DNA of 47,105 bases from JAXGQD01 sp964574395 (GCA_964574395.1 CAZNNL010000009.1:1-47105), one strand, 5' to 3'. Shown: positions 17,844 through 26,153, counted from the first letter of the stretch. Made by a program: numbers and translations. Notes: generated by a model not told the origin, from the sequence alone.

Positions 17844-19316
17844 ATGGAAGATAAAGTAAGAGTATTGGCTTTCGATTTTGGGGCTTCCAGCGGCCGTGCC
17901 ATGTTGGGACACTTCGATGGGGAACGGATTATTCTAGAAGAGGTTCATCGTTTTTCCAACGACCCGGTCATGCTTAACGGGACATTGTTCTGGGATACTT
18001 TGCGCCAGCTTTACGAAATCAAACAAGGCTTGGTGAAGGCCAAAAACATGGGTCGCTTCGACAGTGTAGGCATTGATACTTGGGGTGTTGATTTTGGCTT
18101 GTTGGACGAAAAAGGCTACCTTCTGGAGAACGCCGTGCATTACCGCGATGCAAGGACAGCAACTGCGGTGGCGGATGTGGCTGAAATTATTCCTGGAGAG
18201 GATCTTTATGGCAAAACCGGCATCCAGTTTATCTATTTCAACACGATTTACCAACTCTATGCATTAAGCAAACAACGTCCTGAACTACTCGATCGAGCTG
18301 ACTGTGCGCTTCTTACACCAGATTTAATGGCCTACTTTTTGACGGGTAGTAAGCAAAGTGAGTACTCCATTGCCTCAACTACAGCACTGCTCAATCCGTG
18401 GACCAAGCAATGGGATAAGGAGCTTTTTGAACGCATTGGCATCAATCCTAATTTGTTCCCGGAAGTTGTGCCTTCGGGCAGTATAGCGGCGAATCTCTCT
18501 GAGGATTTATGCAGAGAGCTCGGTATTCCTTCTGTACCTGTTATTCGTGTTGCATCGCATGACACGGCTTCAGCTGTCGTTTCCGTGCCAGCCAAGAAGA
18601 AAGATTTTATTTACATCAGCTCTGGTACCTGGTCACTCATGGGTATCGAAAGTGACCAGCCCTTGATCAATGAACTAACTTCTAAATTGAATTTTACTAA
18701 CGAAGGTGGTTATGGTGGCAAAACGCGCTACTTGAAAAATATCATGGGCTTGTGGCTTATCCAAGAGGTCCGCAGACATTGGATAAGAGAAGGACTGGAA
18801 CTGAGTTATGGCGACATGGAACGTGAAGCCTTGCTTAAACCTGCTTTTGTAAGTTTTATCGATCCTGACGATTTGATTTTTGCACCTCCCGGAGATATGC
18901 CAGGGCGCATACAACAAAGATGTGAAGAAACAGGTCAGCCCGTGCCCTATGAAGTGGGTGCGATTGTGCGCTGTATTTATGAGAGCTTGGCGTTAAAGTA
19001 TCGCAGTACAAAAGAAAAAATTGAGCAGGTTGTTGGTCGCACTTTCCCCACCATGCATGTTGTGGGTGGCGGGACAAAAGATGGACTACTATCGCAATTT
19101 ACCGCTAATGCTTGTAATGCACAGGTGATTGCAGGGCCAATCGAAGCAACGGCTATGGGCAACTGTGCTGTACAACTGATGGCTACTGGGCACATACGGG
19201 ACCTTGCTCATGCACGAGAGGTGATCAGCAATTCTTTTGCCACACAATTCTATGAACCAAAAGAAACAGCCACATGGGATGAAGCGTACGAAAGATACGT
19301 GAAAATCTGGGGTTAA
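17844..19316 (+). CDS. Rhamnulokinase-like FGGY carbohydrate kinase
   Basis: A 490-residue FGGY kinase of the RhaB subgroup: N-terminal DFGASSGRAMLG, the segment SVGIDTWGVDFGLLD, HYRDARTA, ASHDTASAV, the adenosine motif SSGTWSLMG and GGGTKDGLLSQ. In rhamnose pathways RhaB phosphorylates L-rhamnulose at O1. No rhamnose isomerase or aldolase is present here, so another ketose made by the two dehydrogenases is possible. GGAGGG precedes the ATG, and the gene follows the PHP gene by 27 bp, so they form one unit. Confidence 0.88.
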   Translation: MEDKVRVLAFDFGASSGRAMLGHFDGERIILEEVHRFSNDPVMLNGTLFWDTLRQLYEIKQGLVKAKNMGRFDSVGIDTWGVDFGLLDEKGYLLENAVHYRDARTATAVADVAEIIPGEDLYGKTGIQFIYFNTIYQLYALSKQRPELLDRADCALLTPDLMAYFLTGSKQSEYSIASTTALLNPWTKQWDKELFERIGINPNLFPEVVPSGSIAANLSEDLCRELGIPSVPVIRVASHDTASAVVSVPAKKKDFIYISSGTWSLMGIESDQPLINELTSKLNFTNEGGYGGKTRYLKNIMGLWLIQEVRRHWIREGLELSYGDMEREALLKPAFVSFIDPDDLIFAPPGDMPGRIQQRCEETGQPVPYEVGAIVRCIYESLALKYRSTKEKIEQVVGRTFPTMHVVGGGTKDGLLSQFTANACNAQVIAGPIEATAMGNCAVQLMATGHIRDLAHAREVISNSFATQFYEPKETATWDEAYERYVKIWG

Positions 19317-19418
19317 TCGTTAAAATTTTGCTGGTTCAAGAAGGCTTGCTAGGGCAAAATATTATCAGCATACAAAACTTGGCAAGATATTAATTTGCCA
19401 ATCAAATTGGAGGATAAG

Positions 19419-20336
19419 ATGAAAGATCCAGTACTAGTCGTTCTGGCAGCCGGTATGGGCAGTCGTTATGGGGGCATGAAACAGATTGATCCAGTAGGGC
19501 CTAATGGTCAATTAATCATTGACTATTCTATTTATGATGCAAGACGTGCAGGCTTCAAAAAAGTTATCTTCATCATCAAGCATGCGATTGAAGATGCTTT
19601 TAAAGAGGCCATTGGCAACCGTTTATCGAAGATTATGGATGTGGATTACGCTTATCAAGAGATTGATGATTTACCAGAGGGTTACACCGTTCCTGAGGGA
19701 CGTACCAAACCTTGGGGTACCAGCCATGCTGTCTTAGCAGCCAGAGACATTGTTGATGGTCCTTTTGCCGTTATCAATGCCGATGATTATTATGGTCCGG
19801 AAGCATACCAAGTGGTTTATGATTATTTGGTCGCGCATGCGGATCAAGCAAGCGAGTATTGCATGGTGGGCTTTATGCTCAAAAATACGGTGACGGACAA
19901 TGGCTCCGTGGCTCGCGGCGTATGTGAAGCCGGAGACGATGGTTATTTGGCAGACATCAATGAACGCACACGCATCGAAAAGTTCGCTGATGGCATCAAA
20001 TACACAGAAGACGATGGTCAAACCTGGGTAGACTTAGCCGATGAGACACCTGTTAGCATGAATATGTGGGGCTTTAACCAAAGTGTGATGCCTGAGATGA
20101 TGACGCAGTTTGCTGGACATTTGGATCGCTTCTATGCCACGAATCCACTTAAAGGTGAATTCTTTATTCCTTTGACCGTCAGTCAACTAATCAAAGAAGG
20201 CAAGGCACGCGTCAAAATTCTGAGCAGCAAAGACAAGTGGTTCGGCGTTACATACAAAGAAGACAAGCCTGAAGTCGTTGCCGCCATTAAAGCCAAAACC
20301 GAAGAAGGACTGTACCCAGAGAATCTATGGGCATAA
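19419..20336 (+). CDS. Sugar-phosphate nucleotidylyltransferase-like protein
   Basis: A 305-residue protein of the GT-A-like nucleotidyltransferase fold. The signature loop LAAGMGSRYGGMKQ opens the protein, then IDPVGPNGQ, WGTSHAVLAAR and VINADDYYG provide the nucleotide and metal site. Such enzymes make NDP-sugars from a sugar 1-phosphate, although many relatives in catabolic clusters have unproven substrates. GGAGG lies 5 bases before this ATG, so the TTG-started extension from 19395 is rejected. It is the last gene before a strong terminator and probably the end of the sugar locus. Confidence 0.82.
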   Translation: MKDPVLVVLAAGMGSRYGGMKQIDPVGPNGQLIIDYSIYDARRAGFKKVIFIIKHAIEDAFKEAIGNRLSKIMDVDYAYQEIDDLPEGYTVPEGRTKPWGTSHAVLAARDIVDGPFAVINADDYYGPEAYQVVYDYLVAHADQASEYCMVGFMLKNTVTDNGSVARGVCEAGDDGYLADINERTRIEKFADGIKYTEDDGQTWVDLADETPVSMNMWGFNQSVMPEMMTQFAGHLDRFYATNPLKGEFFIPLTVSQLIKEGKARVKILSSKDKWFGVTYKEDKPEVVAAIKAKTEEGLYPENLWA

Positions 20337-20393
20337 ATTTGGAACGCTAGTAGGGCGAAGTTCAATTTAGAAAGTTCTAAGCAGGAGAAATAT

Positions 20394-20431
20394 AAAACAC
20401 CTCGCATACTGTGCTATGTCGGGGTGTTTTT
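20394..20431. terminator. Bidirectional intrinsic terminator
   Basis: AAAACACC (20394-20401) pairs with GGTGTTTT (20423-20430), with additional inner GCATA/TATG pairing, and is followed by T; on the other strand the A run provides the U tract. It lies between convergent genes (nucleotidyltransferase and AEC transporter) and can serve both. Confidence 0.8.
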
Positions 20432-20447
20432 GCTCTTACTATGCCTG

Positions 20448-21386
20448 TTAGATGAGGGCCAGAGCTCTTCCTATAGAAATAAAAATGAAGAGACTAAGCG
20501 CGGAAAATACCGAGGTATACACTAATAGTTGTGCAGAAAGTTCGGCGTCCTCACACATTTGCTGGGCCATCGTGAATGACGAAACGGCGGCCGGTGATGC
20601 GAAGAGTGCCAAGAAGGCTATCATCGCTTCCGATGTGAAACCTAATAGCACTGCAAGCGTTAACGTAACGAGTGGAATAATAAAGAGGCGGAATAGAACG
20701 GTGGGGATGAGGTAGCGGAGGAACTTTTTGCCAGAAGAAAAATAAAATTGCCCGCCTAAGACGAGAAGCGCTAAAGGTGTAGCCGTTTTAGACAAACTAT
20801 TGAGGGCTGGCAAGAAAAGCTCAGGTATTTCGATGTGCATTGCTTTAACGAAAATTGCCAAAACACAGGCGATAATCAGTGGGTTTCGAACAATCCGTTT
20901 GAAAACCTCGAGCAAGTTAAACTCCTGCTCACCATAAAAGGACAAGATAAAAACAGCCAAGAGATTATACAGTGGGATAATAATAGCAATTAGAATTTCG
21001 GTTAAACCAGAAGTCTTACCATCAAGCAACATCGCCGTTAGAGGCACGCCATAGAGCACAAAATTGCTGCGGAACAAGGCCTGAATAATCATCCCACGCT
21101 GTGTTCTATCTTTAACAACTTGATCCGTCGTCAACCACGAGAGAAAAAATATTATCAGGACCATTATTATGGCAAAACCAAGCTCCCGCCACGGCAATTT
21201 TACTAAAGCGCTACTATGATAAATATTCATAAAAATAAGCAGAGGGAGCAAAGTTTTAAAAATCATGCCATTCATCTGCTCAAAGCTATGCGCATCAAGC
21301 CATTTTTGACTACGAATAAAATAACCGAGGCCAATCGGTAATAAAATTGGTAAAAGTGCGTTAAGAGAGTATAAGATTATATCCAT
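20448..21386 (-). CDS. AEC-family membrane transporter
   Basis: A 312-residue integral membrane protein with about ten hydrophobic segments in two five-helix halves, the auxin-efflux-carrier/bile-acid transporter superfamily layout. Recognisable AEC features are the N-terminal LLPILLPIGLGYFIR, the central NPLIIACVLAIF crossover and the Ala/Ser-rich ASPAAVSSFTMAQQM helix near residue 265. Bacterial AEC proteins export or import small carboxylates; the substrate here is unknown. The ribosome site is weak. It is divergent from the BlaI-like regulator with a gap of about 60 bp, suggesting that regulator as controller. Confidence 0.85.
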   Translation of the reverse strand: MDIILYSLNALLPILLPIGLGYFIRSQKWLDAHSFEQMNGMIFKTLLPLLIFMNIYHSSALVKLPWRELGFAIIMVLIIFFLSWLTTDQVVKDRTQRGMIIQALFRSNFVLYGVPLTAMLLDGKTSGLTEILIAIIIPLYNLLAVFILSFYGEQEFNLLEVFKRIVRNPLIIACVLAIFVKAMHIEIPELFLPALNSLSKTATPLALLVLGGQFYFSSGKKFLRYLIPTVLFRLFIIPLVTLTLAVLLGFTSEAMIAFLALFASPAAVSSFTMAQQMCEDAELSAQLLVYTSVFSALSLFIFISIGRALALI

Positions 21387-21447
21387 AACTCACAGCCTTT
21401 GCATTTGTGAGATAATAGACACAATTACGCTTGCGAAAGGTTTGACA

Positions 21448-21798
21448 ATGATCAATTTGAAAGCTCCTTACATAGAACCTGCTTCAGCTGCAGAGGAACT
21501 CATTTTATCACTATTCTGGTCCAAGGATTCGAATAGCACTAGCGAAAAGGCCAATAAAGCAGCAAAATCAACAGCAAAAGCGCTAATCGTTCGCCAAATA
21601 CACGAACATCCCTTAGTCGTAAAGCAAGCTTGGGCCTACAACACGGTGGCGACATTACTGCGTCGTCTTGAGCAAAAGGGCTACATCAAGCGCACTTCAG
21701 GTCCATCTAAAACGATAGTTTATTGCGCTGCCATCAGTTATGAAGCGTACTGTGAGAAGCTACAACTAGCTTTGAACAAACGTTACCCAAAAAAATGA
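21448..21798 (+). CDS. BlaI/MecI/CopY-like winged-helix regulator
   Basis: A 116-residue protein with a penicillinase-repressor-type winged helix. The hallmark is AYNTVATLLRRLEQKGYIKRTSG, with an N-terminal AAEELILSLFW helix. Between helix 1 and the recognition region there is a Lys/Ala/Ser-rich stretch longer than usual for BlaI (about residues 27-48). No BlaR1-like sensor protease is adjacent. GAAAGG precedes the ATG. The nearest divergent target is the AEC transporter. Its last codons and stop overlap the metY terminator on the opposite strand. Confidence 0.75.
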   Translation: MINLKAPYIEPASAAEELILSLFWSKDSNSTSEKANKAAKSTAKALIVRQIHEHPLVVKQAWAYNTVATLLRRLEQKGYIKRTSGPSKTIVYCAAISYEAYCEKLQLALNKRYPKK

Positions 21799-21824
21799 GC
21801 CCACTACCTAAGTAATGGACTCAT
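21789..21824 (-). terminator. metY terminator, embedded in the end of the BlaI-like gene
   Basis: On the minus strand ATGAGTCCA pairs with TGGGCTCAT (plus-strand arms 21795-21803 and 21816-21824, one mismatch) and is followed by seven T (21789-21795). It lies 20 bases beyond the metY stop. The A run doubles as the terminal Lys codons of the convergent gene. Confidence 0.75.
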
Positions 21825-21843
21825 CGCTTATCTGTTTCTCTGC

Positions 21844-23124
21844 TTAGATTTGTTCAAGCGCTTGTGCGATATCGGCGATGATATCATCTTTGGCTTCACA
21901 ACCACATGAGATGCGAACTAATTCTGGCAAAACCCCTGATGCCTCAAGAGCCTCGTCACTTAACTGCCTATGCGTCGTGCTTGCAGGATGCAGCATGCAG
22001 GTGCGGATGTCTGCAACATGTGTAGCAATCGCGGCAAGTTTCAAGTTGTCCAAGAATTTCATAGCAGACTCTCTGCCGCCTTTGATTCCAACAGTTACCA
22101 CACCGCAGGTACCGTTGGGCATGTATTTTTTTGCCAGCGCATAAGAAGGATCACCCTCTAGCTCAGGGAAAGTTACCCATGCGACTTTTTCGTGTTTACT
22201 TAAGTATTCGGCCACCGCACGTGCATTCTCGACATGGCGAGCCATACGTAGGTGCAATGTTTCAATACCAATGTTGACGAGGAATGAATTGTGCGGTGAG
22301 GGGATAGCACCCAAATCACGCATCAATTGCGCCAGTATTTTGGCAAAATAAGCCGCTGCCCCAAACGCCTCGGTATACACAATGCCATGATAAGAAGCAT
22401 CAGGTGTTGTCAATTCGGGATACTTATCCGCGTGCGCAGCCCAGTCAAACTTTCCGCCATCTACGATTACGCCGCCCACAGATGTAGCGTGCCCGTCAAG
22501 ATACTTGGTGGTTGAATGCACAACGATGTCTGCTCCCCATTCGAGTGGTCTAAAGTTGACCGGGGTGGGGAAGGTGTTATCGATAATCAAAGGCACACCT
22601 TGTGCATGTGCAACTTTGGCAAACTTCTCGATATCCAAGACATTCAAGGCCGGATTGGCAAGGCTCTCACCGAACACAGCTTTGGTGTTAGGTTTAAATG
22701 CAGCTGCCAATTCTTCCTCCGTGCAGTCCGGGTCGATAAAGGTGAAGTCGATGCCCATGCGTCTCATGGTCACGTCGAAGAGGTTAAAGGTACCACCGTA
22801 AATCGTGGAAGCACTAATCACATGATCGCCAGCTTTGGCAATATTGAAGACTGAATAGAAAGAAGCTGCTTGGCCTGAAGAAGTGAGAATCGCTGCCACG
22901 CCACCTTCGAGTGTGCAAATCTTACTAGCCACAGCATCGTTGGTAGGGTTGGCCAAACGCGTATAAAAATATCCCGAAGCCTTAAGGTCAAAGAGGTCAG
23001 CCATTTCCTTGCAACTGTCATATTTAAACGTAGTTGACTGGATGATGGGGAGGGCACGTGGCTCGCCATTCTTAGCTTGATAACCGGCTTGAATACAATT
23101 CGTTTCGATGGAATACTCACTCAT
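21844..23124 (-). CDS. metY: O-acetylhomoserine aminocarboxypropyltransferase (sulfhydrylase)
   Basis: A 426-residue PLP enzyme of the Cys/Met metabolism family that makes homocysteine from O-acetylhomoserine and sulfide in the cytoplasm. Motifs: YTRLANPTNDA, the PLP-stacking segment SASTIYGGTFNL, IIDNTFPTP, the Schiff-base Lys in VHSTTKYLDGH, and the C-terminal HPASTTHRQL and VRISCGCE. Length is typical of MetY and longer than MetB/MetC. The inner ATG is chosen because GGACGG lies before it and MSEYSIETNCIQAGY is the normal family start. No SAM riboswitch or T-box was found in its short leader. Confidence 0.92.
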   Translation of the reverse strand: MSEYSIETNCIQAGYQAKNGEPRALPIIQSTTFKYDSCKEMADLFDLKASGYFYTRLANPTNDAVASKICTLEGGVAAILTSSGQAASFYSVFNIAKAGDHVISASTIYGGTFNLFDVTMRRMGIDFTFIDPDCTEEELAAAFKPNTKAVFGESLANPALNVLDIEKFAKVAHAQGVPLIIDNTFPTPVNFRPLEWGADIVVHSTTKYLDGHATSVGGVIVDGGKFDWAAHADKYPELTTPDASYHGIVYTEAFGAAAYFAKILAQLMRDLGAIPSPHNSFLVNIGIETLHLRMARHVENARAVAEYLSKHEKVAWVTFPELEGDPSYALAKKYMPNGTCGVVTVGIKGGRESAMKFLDNLKLAAIATHVADIRTCMLHPASTTHRQLSDEALEASGVLPELVRISCGCEAKDDIIADIAQALEQI

Positions 23125-23376
23125 AGTAGATACCGTCCTTTTTCTTTTTCCATTACCTTCCAAATTAGTAGGCAATGGATTATTTACTTATTTTACATGA
23201 AAGAATATGCTCCATTGTCGCAAGAAATACAAATTATTGAAAGGTGTAAAAATGCGCGAAATACTGAATAAAAACAGATTTTCGTTAAATATGCTCAAAA
23301 TATTTGCAAAAATAAACACTCAGAGAGACTGTATATTGACAATATGTAAAATATTATGCAACTTTAGCACTAAATG

Positions 23377-23405
23377 TTGACAGATTCGTTAAACGGCTTT
23401 ATAGT
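23377..23405 (+). promoter_or_regulatory. Strong sigma-A promoter of the A-rich RNA
   Basis: Consensus TTGACA (23377-23382), a 17-base spacer and TATAGT (23400-23405), one base from the ideal -10. The predicted start, about 7 bases on, falls on the AAGCTCCA that pairs with the far 3' end of the RNA. A second TTGACA at 23336 has no -10 at the right distance. The AT-rich gap 23125-23376 otherwise shows no gene. Confidence 0.85.
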
Positions 23406-23411
23406 ATAGAC

Positions 23412-24032
23412 AAGCTCCAGGGAATACCAAAGGTAAAACCAAATGGAAACCGCCGTAGGAACTACGGAAGACGAAATGGTGTAGAGCGACATAAAGCCTA
23501 GAAGACTAAAGTAAGAAAAAACGTTAAGAAAAGTCAAGAACACATAGAACCAAAGACAAACAAAAATCTAAACGTAAAAAATCAGAAACAGTCGATAGAG
23601 AAGAAAAGGTAGTCACTACATAAGTCAAAACCAGTGAGAACGAAAAGTCGAACTTTGAAATCTGAAAGAAACTTAAGAAGAAACCAAAACTAAAAATCTT
23701 GGAATCAGAAAAAGCGAAAAAGAAGTTTAAAGTAAGTTAGAAATCAACGGAACAACTCGTACAAGTAATTAAAATAACGTACGCTAGGCCGAGTGAAAGA
23801 AGACAGAAATAGACGAAAGCGAAAAGTAGAAATCAGAAAGTAGAAAAGAAAACAAAGACGAAAGATTCAAAAGACTAAAAAACTAAAAAGAATCAAAGGT
23901 CGAAAAAAAACACATTGGTAGAGATAAAAAAAGTTTCGCATAAAGGGTAACCAAAAAGGTGAAAAACGGGTTCGTTGGAGCTTCTTATATAAACCAGACC
24001 TCTGGGTGATGCCTGACTCAGAGGTCTTTTTT
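23412..24032 (+). ncRNA. A-rich large non-coding RNA or leader, about 620 nt, class unknown
   Basis: A transcript unit bounded by a near-consensus promoter and a strong intrinsic terminator, with no open frame of useful length on either strand. Base use is extreme: in 23461-23940, by hand count, 255 of 480 bases are A (53%) and about 70 are T (15%). The ends pair: AAGCTCCA at 23412-23419 with TGGAGCTT at 23976-23983, closing the molecule as P1-type stems do in large structured RNAs. Near the 5' end is a hairpin CCGTAG-gaa-CTACGG (23453-23467). Short motifs recur: AATCAGAAA three times (near 23580, 23703, 23831) and GACGAAA three times (near 23470, 23812, 23858). It is not RNase P RNA, tmRNA or 6S RNA by motif. 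It may be a free RNA or a giant leader of the HPRT homologue starting 22 bases after the terminator. Confidence 0.75.
23996..24032 (+). terminator. Strong intrinsic terminator of the A-rich RNA
   Basis: AGACCTCTG (23996-24004) pairs with CAGAGGTCT (24019-24027), extended inward by GGT/ACT, with an 8-base loop, and is followed by TTTTTT. Its end is 22 bases from the HPRT-like start codon, the usual position for an attenuator. Confidence 0.9.
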
Positions 24033-24053
24033 GATGTTTTTTTCGGAGGCTTC

Positions 24054-24608
24054 ATGATTCCTTGGCAAAGAGAAAACTTTAACGTTATCTACACAGAAGA
24101 CCAAATTAACGCACGGATAAAAGAAATGGGCCAAACCATTAGTCAGGACTACGCTGACATAAGCACCCCATTACTAATTATCGGTATGCTGCGCGGCTCT
24201 CTATACTTCATGGCTGATTTATCTCGTGCAATAGACATTCCCCACACATTCGACTTCATCGGCATAAGTAGCTTTGATCCTAACAGTGAATTAGGCAGTA
24301 TTCGTCTCACCAAAGACCTTGTCGTTGATGTTAGGAACAGACATGTTCTTGTCGTTGAAGAAATAATTCGTACAGGCTTAACTACCAACTACATGATGCA
24401 ATTTCTTGAAAATAGAAATCCTGCAAGCCTTACTTTAGCAGCCTTTCTCGCCTCTGAAGATCAATTACTCATCGACCTACCATTGAAGTACATCGGTTTT
24501 GAAATCGACTATACGCGCGTAGTTGGATATGGCATGGATTTTCAAGATAAAGCGCGCGGCCTCCCATATGTTGCTGAACTAGAAAAGGATAAGCTGCTTA
24601 GGCTCTGA
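24054..24608 (+). CDS. Hypoxanthine phosphoribosyltransferase homologue with altered active site
   Basis: A 184-residue type I PRTase closest to Hpt. Shared family segments: GMLRGSLYFMADLSR (pyrophosphate loop), FIGISSFDPNSELGS (flexible loop), and the C-terminal YIGFEIDYTRVVGYGMDFQDKARGLPYV, which forms the base pocket. The PRPP motif reads VVEEIIRTGLT: the usual Glu-Asp is Glu-Glu, and the Asp that acts as catalytic base in Hpt (DTG/DSG) is Arg (codon CGT). Catalysis by the normal route is therefore doubtful, and a regulatory, PyrR-like role is possible. CGGAGG lies 4 bases before the chosen ATG. It is directly downstream of the A-rich RNA and its terminator. Confidence 0.85.
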   Translation: MIPWQRENFNVIYTEDQINARIKEMGQTISQDYADISTPLLIIGMLRGSLYFMADLSRAIDIPHTFDFIGISSFDPNSELGSIRLTKDLVVDVRNRHVLVVEEIIRTGLTTNYMMQFLENRNPASLTLAAFLASEDQLLIDLPLKYIGFEIDYTRVVGYGMDFQDKARGLPYVAELEKDKLLRL

Positions 24609-24654
24609 GGAAATTTAGCGCTGCAATATCTGCTGGTGACAATCTTTCTTAAAT

Positions 24655-25212
24655 CTACTTAGAAGCCCGATCTGCAGCTTCTTTAGTTTTGAGTGTGTGT
24701 TTCATTAGTGCAAAACAATGTTCGTCCCCATGTTCCGACAGGTCTTTCAGAAATATGCGAAACCAGCTGTCGGTTGCATCGCTAATCAAGTAATACGGAA
24801 AAGATTTGAGATAGTACTGATAAGCACTATCAGCTTTATATTCATCCCCCATATAGACACGACAAGCAGCTAGGCGATCACAGACCGACTCAATAATGTA
24901 GCGCAGTGGCATATCAAGGGCAGTGAAACTTCCACCACCTTGTGGATAATCCGTCCAATACTCCAAGTGGTGTTTATTTATTCCTTTATGATGTAGCCAG
25001 GCTTTGGAATAGCCGTTGGTACGTCTTTCTAAGTCATTGGGGCTCCTAGTACCTTGATAGTATTTGGCTCCGGAAATAAATTCGCTTGGCAAATATTTCG
25101 ACAAATCATGCGTTAAACCTTGCCAGATAAGACCAGATTTCCAGCAGTACTTTCTGACTAATCGTCGATGCTTAGTGATAGTAATAAAATGTCTAAAGAA
25201 ATTAAAAGCCAT
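24655..25212 (-). CDS. DUF5662 family protein
   Basis: A 185-residue soluble protein rich in aromatic residues and His. Recognisable DUF5662 features are KSGLIWQGLTHDLSKYLPSEF near the N-terminus, HHKGINKHHLEYW in the middle and the D-x-R-x-x-C-type helix (VCDRLAACRVYMGDEY). The conserved His/Asp residues suggest an HD-like metal site, but the function is not known. Its ATG overlaps the stop of the Gfo/Idh/MocA gene (TGATG), so it is translationally coupled to it. Common in Firmicute genomes and some phages. Confidence 0.75.
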   Translation of the reverse strand: MAFNFFRHFITITKHRRLVRKYCWKSGLIWQGLTHDLSKYLPSEFISGAKYYQGTRSPNDLERRTNGYSKAWLHHKGINKHHLEYWTDYPQGGGSFTALDMPLRYIIESVCDRLAACRVYMGDEYKADSAYQYYLKSFPYYLISDATDSWFRIFLKDLSEHGDEHCFALMKHTLKTKEAADRASK

Positions 25213-26153
25213 CAAAGCCCCGCTTTCAGTGCTTCGTAAACTTTCATAACCTGTAGAGTGTGGTTTTTCCAGAGGTGATAATCGCTTTCTTCGGGTGTTT
25301 TGATAGCTGCAGTAAAATTAATCCATTCATTTGCTATCCGCTCAACATGCGGAGGAGTGGGAAAGAGCGTTGATAGGTTCGTTTCAATTTCTCCCAAGTG
25401 ACGGCTATCTTCTTTAGCATAGAGATAGCCTTTTTCACCTTGTAATTCAAGACCGTTGCGGCCGTCACAGTCTTTGCCACCAAAGCATAAAGCGTGGAAG
25501 GTCGGATAAGAAAGAATCGCAAGTCCACTAGTATCGATGCCGTTAAAACCTCTGTTTGGTAAATACTGCTGTGTTACGGGAAGGCCAAACAAGCCCACCG
25601 CTAAATGGATATTGTAAATATTGAGATCGCTCAAAGCACCCCCACCAAAGTTTGGATCGAAGATGTTACTAATTTCGCCTGCAAGGTATTTCGTATACCG
25701 TGACGAATACTGTGAGTAATTGGCATAAAAGTGTTTAAGCGTCCCCAGTTCTGAAAGGCGCTCTTTAATTTGTTTGTAGCTCAGATTGTGAATTGTGGTG
25801 ATGGCCTCAAACAAGAGGCAAGCGTTCTGCTCAGCAAGAGAGAATAATTCTTCTGCTTCTGCTAAAGATTGAACAAAGGGCTTTTCCAGTACGACATGTT
25901 TGCGTGCCAGAAGTGCTTCTTTGGCTTGCGTAAAATGCAGCGTATTGGGGGAAGCGATGTAAACTATGTCAATGGCGTCGTCACTGAGCATTTCAGCATA
26001 ATTATCAAAAGCTTTTGTGAGCCCAAACGACTCCGCTTTTGCCATATCACGTGAATAGATGGCATAAGCTTCGACACCTTCAACATTTGAAATTGCCTCT
26101 ATCGTACCTTTCGTTATCATGCTGGTGCCAACACAAGCTACTTTAAGCGCCAT
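25212..26153 (-). CDS. Gfo/Idh/MocA-family NAD(P)-dependent oxidoreductase
   Basis: A 313-residue two-domain oxidoreductase. The N-terminal Rossmann fold begins VACVGTSMITKGTIEA, with VYIASPNTLH and the family hallmark EKPF (HVVLEKPF, about residue 91). The C-terminal mixed sheet domain contains GGGALSDLNIYNIH, with the Asp and His positions typical of the family active site. Members oxidise or reduce sugars, inositols and related polyols; the substrate is unknown. GGAGG lies about 7 bases before the ATG. An inverted repeat ATGCCAA/TTGGCAT (26168-26201) in its upstream region may be an operator. Confidence 0.88.
   Translation of the reverse strand: MALKVACVGTSMITKGTIEAISNVEGVEAYAIYSRDMAKAESFGLTKAFDNYAEMLSDDAIDIVYIASPNTLHFTQAKEALLARKHVVLEKPFVQSLAEAEELFSLAEQNACLLFEAITTIHNLSYKQIKERLSELGTLKHFYANYSQYSSRYTKYLAGEISNIFDPNFGGGALSDLNIYNIHLAVGLFGLPVTQQYLPNRGFNGIDTSGLAILSYPTFHALCFGGKDCDGRNGLELQGEKGYLYAKEDSRHLGEIETNLSTLFPTPPHVERIANEWINFTAAIKTPEESDYHLWKNHTLQVMKVYEALKAGL

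Noticed and set aside
23125..23376. SAM riboswitch or T-box ahead of metY
   Set aside because: The leader is short and AT-rich with no T-box GGTGG word, no long paired leader and no terminator before the gene.
23412..24032. A-rich RNA as RNase P RNA, tmRNA, SRP RNA or 6S RNA
   Set aside because: None of the conserved words (for example GAGGAAAGTCC of RNase P or the tRNA-like CCA end of tmRNA) is present, and the base composition is wrong for these.
23867..24055. 62-codon minus-strand ORF across the A-rich RNA terminator
   Set aside because: It is the T-rich complement of the RNA and its terminator, with low-complexity Phe/Ser/Leu content and no ribosome site.
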